NCBI GenBank assembly: GCA_945897565.1 | Contig: CAMDFN010000009.1 | Span: forward strand, 21,484-85,483 | Length of the DNA: 64,000 bases | Direction of reading: 5' to 3' | From: Chryseobacterium gleum | GTDB lineage: Bacteria > Bacteroidota > Bacteroidia > Flavobacteriales_D > Crocinitomicaceae | Shown: one piece after another, positions 17,828 to 24,785 of the stretch | Position numbering within the stretch: position 1 is the stretch's first letter | Layout: the number at the start of each line of letters is the position of its first letter | Translations under genes and position numbers: made by a program | Notes under the pieces: generated by a model | The model's input: the letters and a program-made list of their open reading frames with translations, nothing else | What the model was told of the DNA's origin: nothing | Databases searched by the model: none

Positions 17828-17954
17828 ACATAACACACGCTAGGCAAAAAAGCCGAGATTTTGGTAACGAAAAATAATTAATTGAAAAACTTAAGATTTT
17901 GGATCGCAAATAAACCTAATTTTAAAATCGGCTTCTTCGCCTAGCGCGAAACCG
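17828..17954 (+). repeat. attC-like recombination site
   Basis: The outer box ACATAAC (17828-17834) pairs with GTTATGT, recreated from 17954 plus 16739-16744. The inner arms are CGCTAGGC..AAGCCG..ATTTT (17838-17862) and its imperfect complement (17924-17946), with a loop of about 61 bases and unpaired spacers of 3 and 7 bases. The total folded length is about 133 nt, within the known attC range (57-141). It lies downstream of the hydrolase gene, the normal cassette arrangement. Confidence 0.75.
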
Positions 17955-18173
17955 ATAATCACTTATCTGTTTGAAGGTCATGTTCTGATTTTCGTATAAA
18001 TCAGATATAATGGAGAATAATTCCATCTGATAATCACTGTAGTGTGATAACCACAAGTTGGAAGAGGTGATCCTTACCTCCATGGTTAAAAAATAAGATC
18101 GATTATTATTTTTACCTTTGTTAGAAGTAATATTATTACCTATGACAGTATCAGTACACGGAGTATTAACCAA
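17955..18173 (-). pseudogene. recombinase-associated small gene, 5' part (split)
   Basis: 73 codons, from a TTG at 18173 or more likely from an ATG at 18083 (MEVRITSSNLW), up to codon TAT in FKQISDY at 17955. Beyond that the frame enters the inserted unit and soon stops (RFRARRRSRF). Joined to 16559-16738 it gives a 132-residue (or 102-residue) protein reading ISDY-LIDKGYKTP. The frame is also open upstream of 18173 back through the att core (YSTVEENST), matching the phase of the recombinase remnant at the other end of the island. Confidence 0.75.
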
Positions 18174-18188
18174 TGTAGAGTTTTCCTC

Positions 18189-18201
18189 TACGGTGGAGTA
18201 A
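18189..18201 (+). repeat. right att repeat
   Basis: TACGGTGGAGTAA, identical to 15013-15025, lying 21 bases before the end of the pterin dehydratase gene. A perfect 6-bp inverted repeat (GTAGAG...CTCTAC, 18175-18191) overlaps its left edge. Confidence 0.8.
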
Positions 18202-18222
18202 ATTTATTTATACTTCTGCCGG

Positions 18223-18456
18223 CTATATTGCATCTAGAATACGAGCCAGCTCCCAATCTTTTTCGGTGACTACATTGCCTGCATCGTGCGTAGTCAACCG
18301 TACCTCAACTTTATTGTAAACGTTGGTCCATTCCGGATGATGGTTCAGTTTTTCAATCTCAATGCTTGCCTTTTGCATCCATTCCATTGCTTTTAGGAAA
18401 CTCGAAAATTCGAAGGTTTTATGCAATGCGTTGTTGTGTTCGGTCCAGTTGTGCAT
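18223..18456 (-). CDS. 4a-hydroxytetrahydrobiopterin dehydratase
   Basis: A 77-residue protein of the pterin-4a-carbinolamine dehydratase family. It has the family motif NHHPEWTNVYNKVEVRLTTHD (approximately residues 38-58), whose His residues act in dehydration. It recycles the pterin cofactor of aromatic amino acid hydroxylases. It is shorter than the usual 95-110 residues, missing about 20 N-terminal residues, but the active site is intact. It starts 19 bases after the stop of the secreted 506-residue protein gene on the same strand, and ends 21 bases from the right island boundary. Before the insertion it would have converged directly on glmS. Confidence 0.9.
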   Translation of the reverse strand: MHNWTEHNNALHKTFEFSSFLKAMEWMQKASIEIEKLNHHPEWTNVYNKVEVRLTTHDAGNVVTEKDWELARILDAI

Positions 18457-18475
18457 GGGCTAGGTTCGGATAGGC

Positions 18476-19996
18476 TTACTCGAAAGACACCTTATTCAAA
18501 AAGAGTACAGTACGCTTGCGTTTGACGTCGTCATCGACTTTATTTTTGATGGACTGTACGCCGTAAGACAAGAAGTATTTGTCGTACCAGAAGTAGATGT
18601 TGCTGTAGGTTCCCTTCACTTTATCGTTTTCGTTGGTGGTGTTGATCGGGTTAGAGGTTTTTTCACTAAGGATTTCGCCAGAAAAAGAAAACGACTTAGA
18701 GTAGATATTGCGGCCATCGGCATATACCAATTGAATGCTATTTTGCTCTTTTGCTGCAATGCGAATAAAGGACTTCGCCACCATAGGTTTGTACCACAAG
18801 TACATTTTGAAAACTTGGCTCCAGATGAGTTCTCCTTGTGCATTGAATTTGGCAATCATGGCGTGGGTATATTGGTAACCATCAAAAACTTGAACAGTTG
18901 TGGTAGTTGCTTTGCCGTTGACGTAGGTTGTGCGGGTTTCAGTTCTGTACGTTGGGTAATAGGCCTCGGTGATGAGTAAAAAATCGTTGTCAACAGCAAT
19001 GAGGTCGTGCATGACAAGGAGTTGATTTGCTTGAAGTTCTTTGCCTCTTTTAGCTTTGCGCTCTTTTTTGCTTTCGATGCGTTGTTGGCTTCTTTCCGGA
19101 AGAAAATCAAGGTAGTTAGGGATGTCTAAAAAATTGTAGGTATTGATGTTAGCGATGTTTCCGTCAGTGGAACTGGCAAAATAAATACCGTTGTTTGGGC
19201 CAAGTACTGTACTTCCGTAGGTACCGGCAATGGCAATTTCATTGGCGCCAACCGCACCCACTGTAATGGATTTAATAATTTTTTCGCCGCCTTCATCGAT
19301 CATTTGCGGTGCCGACATTTTACCGTCCAGATCTATGGATAATAAATAGGCAAACGAAACCATTCTGGATTTAATCACCCTAATTGAAAGATAAAATTTA
19401 TTGGCGTCTTCTAAATACTGCAGATTGATGGGTGCAGTACGGCGTTGTTTGAACCCCTCTACAAGAATTGGTGTTGCTGTAGCGGTTTGGGTTTCTAAAT
19501 CAAAATAAAGAAATGCCGCACCATTTTTGCCCTGTCCGATTGCGGCAGCTTTGTTTCCTACTACATAAAAAGAATGGATATTGTAAAAACTGGTTTTGCC
19601 ATCGAGCTCGATGTCTAAGCGTTTTGTTGTTTTGTTTTTGACATCGAATTGATAGATGTAAATTGGCAAATTGCGTTTATACGCCACATGATAAATGCTT
19701 TCTTCTCCTTCGAAAGTGGCAACAATTGGGTGCGTTGGCTCGAAGTCAATAGGATCTGTTTCGTATAATTCAAGATCGGAATTGTAGACATCGTGATGTA
19801 AGTAATAGTTACTTCTTAAGCCACCATCTTTGCTCAGGCTTCTTACCACAACGCCGTATTGGCCCATTGTATATACTTGTTCATCATAACGGCCGTCTTT
19901 GAGGTCAATTTCGACGCGTTTTTCGGTGGTTTTGAGTTGTTGCCCGAAAATAAAAGTAGTTGCTAAGACAAAAGAGAGTACAAATATTGCTTTCAT
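18476..19996 (-). CDS. secreted protein of unknown function
   Basis: 506 residues with a clear signal peptide (MKAIFVLSFVLATTFIFGQ, cleavage about residue 19). The mature part is beta-rich with repeated short strands (e.g. VVGNKAAAIGQGKNGAAFLY, EIAIAGTYGS, LIWSQVFKMYLWYKPMVAKS), suggesting a propeller-like fold. A lysine-rich stretch (about residues 300-315) interrupts it. No type IX C-terminal signal is evident, so it probably stays periplasmic. I do not recognise a family. It is upstream of the dehydratase gene on the same strand and divergent from dxr. Confidence 0.6.
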   Translation of the reverse strand: MKAIFVLSFVLATTFIFGQQLKTTEKRVEIDLKDGRYDEQVYTMGQYGVVVRSLSKDGGLRSNYYLHHDVYNSDLELYETDPIDFEPTHPIVATFEGEESIYHVAYKRNLPIYIYQFDVKNKTTKRLDIELDGKTSFYNIHSFYVVGNKAAAIGQGKNGAAFLYFDLETQTATATPILVEGFKQRRTAPINLQYLEDANKFYLSIRVIKSRMVSFAYLLSIDLDGKMSAPQMIDEGGEKIIKSITVGAVGANEIAIAGTYGSTVLGPNNGIYFASSTDGNIANINTYNFLDIPNYLDFLPERSQQRIESKKERKAKRGKELQANQLLVMHDLIAVDNDFLLITEAYYPTYRTETRTTYVNGKATTTTVQVFDGYQYTHAMIAKFNAQGELIWSQVFKMYLWYKPMVAKSFIRIAAKEQNSIQLVYADGRNIYSKSFSFSGEILSEKTSNPINTTNENDKVKGTYSNIYFWYDKYFLSYGVQSIKNKVDDDVKRKRTVLFLNKVSFE

Positions 19997-20107
19997 AAAG
20001 AGATATTGCGCATAAATAATAGTAAAGCTAAATTACATAAAGTCTAGGTAGATACAGTATGGTATATATTCTACATTTCGTCTAAACTTTTCTTTCGGGT
20101 CTTTTGT

Positions 20108-20115
20108 TACTTTTG
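20108..20115 (+). promoter_or_regulatory. TAnnTTTG element abutting dxr start
   Basis: TACTTTTG ends three bases before the dxr ATG at 20119. If it is the real promoter the message would be leaderless. Confidence 0.45.
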
Positions 20116-20118
20116 TCT

Positions 20119-21279
20119 ATGCAAGAAAAGAGAGGCATTGCCATTTTAGGATCCACGGGGTCAATAGGAACGCAAGCATTAGAGGTGTTGGCGGCATATC
20201 CTGAATATTTTGACTTACAGGTCCTGACGGCTGGCAAAAATGCTGAGCTTCTTATTGAGCAAGCGCTCAAATTTCAGCCAAATTCGGTGGTCATTACCGA
20301 TGAAAGTCAGTATCAAAAGGTGAAAGATGCCCTTTGGTCTGCCGACATTCATGTGTATGCGGGTCAGGAAGCTTTGTGCCAGGTTGTAGAATCTGCTGAG
20401 GTTGATACCGTACTTACTGCTTTAGTGGGTTATGCAGGTCTCAAACCGACCATTCATGCTATTGAAGCCGGCAAAACAATTGCTTTGGCAAATAAAGAAA
20501 CACTTGTGGTGGCTGGTGAACTCATTACCAAATTAGCGCGTCAAAAAGGGGTCAGTATCTACCCTGTAGATTCTGAGCATTCTGCTATTTTTCAGTGCTT
20601 AGTGGGCGAGTTCCACAATCCAATTGAAAAAATCTACCTGACCGCATCTGGCGGGCCTTTCCGAGGGTTTTCACTCGACCAACTTCAAAAAGTGACACTT
20701 GAGCAAGCCCTCAAGCATCCGAACTGGAGCATGGGCGCCAAAATTACCATAGATTCTGCCAGCCTCATGAACAAAGGTTTGGAGGTCATAGAAGCGAAAT
20801 GGCTTTTTGGTTTGCAACCCGAGCAAATTGATGTCATTGTGCATCCGCAGTCTATCGTACACAGCTTGGTACAGTTTGAAGACGGCAGCATGAAAGCTCA
20901 AATGGGTTTGCCTGATATGAAACTTCCGATTCAGTATGCACTGACCTACCCAGCGCGTTTCAAAACCGATTTCCCGAGATTCAATTTCATGGATTATCCG
21001 CAACTCACTTTTGAGCAGCCAGACCGCGAGGTATTTAAAAATTTAGATTTGGCCTATAAAGCCATGGCAGCGCAAGGAACAGCTGCTTGTGCGCTCAATG
21101 CGGCCAATGAAGAGGCCGTAGCAGCTTACTTAGACCGCAAGATTTCCTTTTTAGAAATTGGCCAGCTCAACGAGTTTTGTATGCAAAATGTGGCCAATAT
21201 CTTGAACCCGCACTACGAAGACTATGTTGCTACAGACGCAAAAGCAAGGGCTTTTGTTCAAGAACAATTCGGCAAATAA
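20119..21279 (+). CDS. dxr: 1-deoxy-D-xylulose 5-phosphate reductoisomerase
   Basis: 386 residues from the ATG at 20119. This start is preferred over an upstream in-frame TTG because it puts the NADPH-binding motif AILGSTGSIGTQALEV at the usual position (about 8-22). Further signatures are DSEHSAIFQ with metal ligands, TASGGPFRGF and the SLMNKGLEVIEA block. It commits deoxyxylulose phosphate to the MEP isoprenoid pathway, so this organism makes isoprenoids by that route. Its stop lies six bases before the stop of the opposing outer-membrane protein gene. Confidence 0.97.
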   Translation: MQEKRGIAILGSTGSIGTQALEVLAAYPEYFDLQVLTAGKNAELLIEQALKFQPNSVVITDESQYQKVKDALWSADIHVYAGQEALCQVVESAEVDTVLTALVGYAGLKPTIHAIEAGKTIALANKETLVVAGELITKLARQKGVSIYPVDSEHSAIFQCLVGEFHNPIEKIYLTASGGPFRGFSLDQLQKVTLEQALKHPNWSMGAKITIDSASLMNKGLEVIEAKWLFGLQPEQIDVIVHPQSIVHSLVQFEDGSMKAQMGLPDMKLPIQYALTYPARFKTDFPRFNFMDYPQLTFEQPDREVFKNLDLAYKAMAAQGTAACALNAANEEAVAAYLDRKISFLEIGQLNEFCMQNVANILNPHYEDYVATDAKARAFVQEQFGK

Positions 21280-21285
21280 ATACGC

Positions 21286-24200
21286 TTAAAAATTGGCGCG
21301 CAACTCCATGCCGCCTGTATGCACAGCCGCCTGACCTTGCATGAGCCGCCCACCATAATTGAGGCTCAATTGCAAATTTTTGCCAATAATTTTCTGAAAA
21401 CTGAGGTTCCAGGTCCAGTTGGTACCCGGCCGCAATCCTTCGAGCATTTCATAACCTACAGCAGAAAGCGCAGTGCCGTTGAAATCAAAATAGACGTACT
21501 TAAGCGAGCCATTGAGGCTGCCTTTTTCACTTTGATTGAATTTCCAAGTGGCCTCCAATGATTTGGACAAGGCGGTCTGACCACCTAATTGCAAATCATT
21601 TATCTTACTGCCAACACTGCCAATCAGGCTCAGCCTTACTTTAGATCCTTCTTGATAAATGAGTTGCGGTTTCAATTCTCGAAAATTGATTAGAAAATTG
21701 CGCCCGCTGGTGTAGTCTGCCAGTGCTGCATTTTGTCCTTGCAAAAGGGTAGTTTCTACAGCCAATTTGGTGTTGATGTTCAGGCGCAAATTGAGTTGGT
21801 TTTTGGTTTGGCTGCGCGCGTCGTAACCGCTGGCCAGAAGCATTTTGTTTTCTTGTTGCAACCAGCTGTATTCGGCACTAAAAACCTTGGCGTTTCGATT
21901 GAAAAACAAAGAATTAGAGAACTGTGCGTTGGCAGACTGCAGGGCCAATTCATTGATGTCTGAGGCCAACGGATTGAGCCATTGTAAAGTAGTGCCGTCT
22001 TGTAATTTGCGCTGTACGCGAATGCGCGTTTGATTGGAGAATTTAGCTAAAATCCCCAACAGCCCTTCGCGCTTGCGCCAAAGTAATTCTGGCCTCCACA
22101 GCACACTCTGATTCCATTCATTGGAAAATACAGCAGCATAACTTGCACTTGGTACAAATACACGGATATAATTGGCTTGATCCGCATAGATAGCTTGTTC
22201 AAATTCATTGAGGTCCTTGATGCCATCGGCGTTGTAGTCTATCCATGCATAAATTCCTTGTCCGTCACTGACCCGGATATACTGAAAACGGCGTTTTTGC
22301 TCCAGACCAGACCCAATTTCATAAAAAGTTGTGAGGGTCAGGGCATTTTTAAAGAAGCGTGCATTGTAATCAAAACGAGCTACCAAACTCTTTTCGGCTG
22401 TTTGGTCAATGAGTGCAGAATCGAGAATAGCCAATTGCCTTGCGCCTAAAAGAACCTGCAAGTTTTGGTTCGAACTCGGCTCCCATTTGAGTTCTAAACC
22501 TGTTGTTTTGGCTTTGGCTGCGAGCCGCAATAAGCTATCTGCGCGCCAATCATAGCGTTCGCGATAGAATAGTTTAAGGTCGAGTTTGCGGGTAGTTTGC
22601 AACTGAATAAAGGCTTGTGCATCGTAAAATTGATAGGAGTTGGGCTGCAGACTGCCATTGAACTGATTCCATTCGTGGTCATCTATATAACCAATTTTAA
22701 AGTGGCCGAGTTGCTTGTCTAGCTTGAGGCGGTGACGCACAAAATAATTTTGCGCAATTGTGGTTTGGGCGCGCAATGCAGAGGCGTCCCATTTTGCCGA
22801 CCATCCTTTTTGCTTCCAATTCCCGTCGCTAAAAAGGCGCTGTCCTGAGAACAAACTATCGATGTCTAAATGCTGCGCTACGATGTTCATTTGTCCAAAT
22901 TGGCTGTGCGCAATCCGCTGTTTTAACTCCAGTTGACGCTGTGTGCCTGCATAATTTTGGTTGCGGATGTTCCAGTCACGGTCAAACTCTACGGCTCTAA
23001 ATTGTTCTATTGGTTCAAAGTGCGCATTCAAATAAAGATATTCTAGTGAAGTTTCCAGGACGCGTTTGCTGCTGTCTTGGGTGCTTGCTTTATGAAAACG
23101 AAGTCCGCCTTTGGACGCCAACCCAAGGTTGTTTTGATCATCCAATGAGGAATATAAATTGAGGTCGTTTTCGCTGATGGCATTTTCTGAAAATAAAGAC
23201 CAGTTTGGATGCAAATCATAAGAGATGCCGGCGCTCGCCATTTGTTTGCGTTTAGGAGTCTGCACGCGTCTGATGGGTGCAAAATTACCTTGTGAGCTGC
23301 CATTTATAGGTGCAAGCCATTTGTAATAATTCCCCGCTGCACTGACGCCAGCCAAAATGTAGTCGCCCTGACCTGTTCCAACTTCGGTAAATATGCTGCG
23401 GTAATGTGCCAATTGAACATCTACGCTAAAGACGAGCACATCTTGAAAACCGAGTGTGTCAATGAGCCGGTACATATTGGTGTTTTCGAGATAAGCGCTT
23501 GAATCAAAGCCCTGCACATTAGCGGCCGTGAGGTTGTCGCCAATTTGACTGAGCTGCTGGAGTTGTTCGGTAGTGAGTATTTGCTGCAGCGCTTGGTTTT
23601 TAAGGTCTTGTTCTTGATAGACAGCCATCCAAGTTTTGAGCTGCTTGGTTTGGTAACGCGTAGTGTGTTGGAGTAAACTCCGGGCAAAATTTTGATCGGC
23701 ATATTGAAACTCTGCTACAATTCTGCTGTCTTTGGTAATGAGGTGCCTAGACGTGAAGGTGAGTTCTGCACTGGCGTAGTCTATGATGTAATCGAATTCT
23801 TGGCCCCGTTGCAGTAATTGCCCGTCGATGTAAATACGCTCGGTGCCGGCCAGTATCAAAATATAAGGTTCATTGCTGCCGCCAACAAGCCTATACGGCC
23901 CCTGCACGGCTTCGAGCCCTTGTATAATTTGTCTTTGAAACTTGCCCTTTGACAAACCTAAACTACTTTGCGTGTAGAGTTTAGCGCCATTTGTGAGCTG
24001 CCAATTGTACTGCCCTGTGATGCCTTGGGCACGTTTGCGGTAAGTCAAGAATTGTCCGTCGGGTTTGTCTAACCAGAAATCGCCGGCCGTTACTTTGAGC
24101 TGTTCGTTGTGTACTTGGATAAATACTTGATCGAACTCCCTGAGCTGATTGGTTGTGCCCGAAGCTTGAAAGGGGATATTGGCGTCTGATAGCGAGGCGG

Positions 24201-24741
24201 TGAGCATCAGACCCGGCGAAATTTGTCCGTTGAGTTGTAAGTTGAGCGCAGAATTAAGCCCAAGACTTTGGTTATTGCCAAAACCAATACCTCTGGCCAA
24301 ACTACCGCTTTTATGAATGGCATTACCGCCAAAGAGATCTTGGGCCCCGCGGGAGGTAATCTGAAATTTTTCGCGCTCTTTTTCGAGTAGGTTTTGCGGC
24401 GATATTGGCGTTATTTGGTAATGCAGAACAGTTTGGTTTTGCTCAAATGGAAAAACCAAAAAGCGCAAGTAAATAGTATCTTTTGGCTTTTTTTTCCATT
24501 GAAACGTATTGTTTCTTGGATCAAAAGAATAAGCGTTTTCTGAAATAGAAATGGTATCAGAACCATCGTTAAAGCGCGAAAAGTGAAATGACGGGGTATA
24601 AATAACGTTGCTATCTAGCACTTGCGCTAGGGTATCGGGCGTCAATGCGATGCTACGGAGATTTTGCTGCGCGAAACTACTCAGCCCGAAAAGAGTGAAT
24701 AGCGTAAATAAAACCAGGCGCAAAGTAGAGGAGCGGTTCAT
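21286..24741 (-). CDS. large outer-membrane beta-barrel protein
   Basis: 1151 residues from the ATG at 24741 (MNRSSTLRLVLF...), chosen because it starts a clear signal peptide ending SSFAQ; an upstream in-frame extension would overlap serS. The mature N-terminal region (about 30-330) has beta repeats including a GTERIYIDGQLLQRG segment followed by a strand pattern seen in SprA-like and related surface proteins. The rest is a long run of amphipathic strands ending with aromatic-basic GGMELRANF, typical of an outer-membrane barrel. An EF-hand-like DYNADGIKDLNEFE loop could bind calcium. Function is unknown. It lies 44 bases downstream of serS on the same strand. Confidence 0.65.
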   Translation of the reverse strand: MNRSSTLRLVLFTLFTLFGLSSFAQQNLRSIALTPDTLAQVLDSNVIYTPSFHFSRFNDGSDTISISENAYSFDPRNNTFQWKKKPKDTIYLRFLVFPFEQNQTVLHYQITPISPQNLLEKEREKFQITSRGAQDLFGGNAIHKSGSLARGIGFGNNQSLGLNSALNLQLNGQISPGLMLTASLSDANIPFQASGTTNQLREFDQVFIQVHNEQLKVTAGDFWLDKPDGQFLTYRKRAQGITGQYNWQLTNGAKLYTQSSLGLSKGKFQRQIIQGLEAVQGPYRLVGGSNEPYILILAGTERIYIDGQLLQRGQEFDYIIDYASAELTFTSRHLITKDSRIVAEFQYADQNFARSLLQHTTRYQTKQLKTWMAVYQEQDLKNQALQQILTTEQLQQLSQIGDNLTAANVQGFDSSAYLENTNMYRLIDTLGFQDVLVFSVDVQLAHYRSIFTEVGTGQGDYILAGVSAAGNYYKWLAPINGSSQGNFAPIRRVQTPKRKQMASAGISYDLHPNWSLFSENAISENDLNLYSSLDDQNNLGLASKGGLRFHKASTQDSSKRVLETSLEYLYLNAHFEPIEQFRAVEFDRDWNIRNQNYAGTQRQLELKQRIAHSQFGQMNIVAQHLDIDSLFSGQRLFSDGNWKQKGWSAKWDASALRAQTTIAQNYFVRHRLKLDKQLGHFKIGYIDDHEWNQFNGSLQPNSYQFYDAQAFIQLQTTRKLDLKLFYRERYDWRADSLLRLAAKAKTTGLELKWEPSSNQNLQVLLGARQLAILDSALIDQTAEKSLVARFDYNARFFKNALTLTTFYEIGSGLEQKRRFQYIRVSDGQGIYAWIDYNADGIKDLNEFEQAIYADQANYIRVFVPSASYAAVFSNEWNQSVLWRPELLWRKREGLLGILAKFSNQTRIRVQRKLQDGTTLQWLNPLASDINELALQSANAQFSNSLFFNRNAKVFSAEYSWLQQENKMLLASGYDARSQTKNQLNLRLNINTKLAVETTLLQGQNAALADYTSGRNFLINFRELKPQLIYQEGSKVRLSLIGSVGSKINDLQLGGQTALSKSLEATWKFNQSEKGSLNGSLKYVYFDFNGTALSAVGYEMLEGLRPGTNWTWNLSFQKIIGKNLQLSLNYGGRLMQGQAAVHTGGMELRANF

Positions 24742-24785
24742 GGGCAGAGACTGCTTATTAACGTCGAAATTGCCCAGACATTGCC

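Larger units (their letters stand above)
16739..17954 (+). mobile_element. integron-type gene cassette inserted at a secondary site
   Basis: 1216 bp with one plus-strand gene followed by an attC-like palindrome. The unit begins TTATGT after a G and ends in G before AT, so circularising it recreates GTTATGT. That is the perfect complement of ACATAAC at 17828-17834, as required of the outer boxes of an attC site. The pre-insertion target reads ATGAG|ATAAT, matching the known G|WT rule for secondary sites used by integron integrases. Deleting exactly these bases restores the host frame. No integron integrase gene is in the window. Confidence 0.8.
15013..18201. mobile_element. integrated genomic island at the glmS 3' end
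   Basis: A segment of about 3.2 kb, bounded by a 13-bp direct repeat and clearly more AT-rich than its flanks. It contains the C-terminal remnant of a serine recombinase at the left end, an SPFH gene with a ribbon-helix-helix gene, a small recombinase-associated gene at the right end, and inside that gene a cassette-like unit with an alpha/beta hydrolase. The recombinase lacks its catalytic N-terminus, so this copy is probably immobile. Other elements, notably Tn7, also use the glmS end as a safe target; nothing here resembles Tn7 proteins. Confidence 0.85.

Noticed and set aside
16739-17954. The hydrolase unit as an insertion sequence
   Set aside because: No transposase gene and no target duplication; the ends are not simple terminal inverted repeats at both boundaries, because one repeat copy lies about 120 bases inside the right edge.
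15013-18201. A Tn7-type insertion downstream of glmS
   Set aside because: No TnsABCDE-like genes, no 5-bp duplication and no Tn7 end repeats; the direct repeat and serine recombinase remnant fit a different mechanism.
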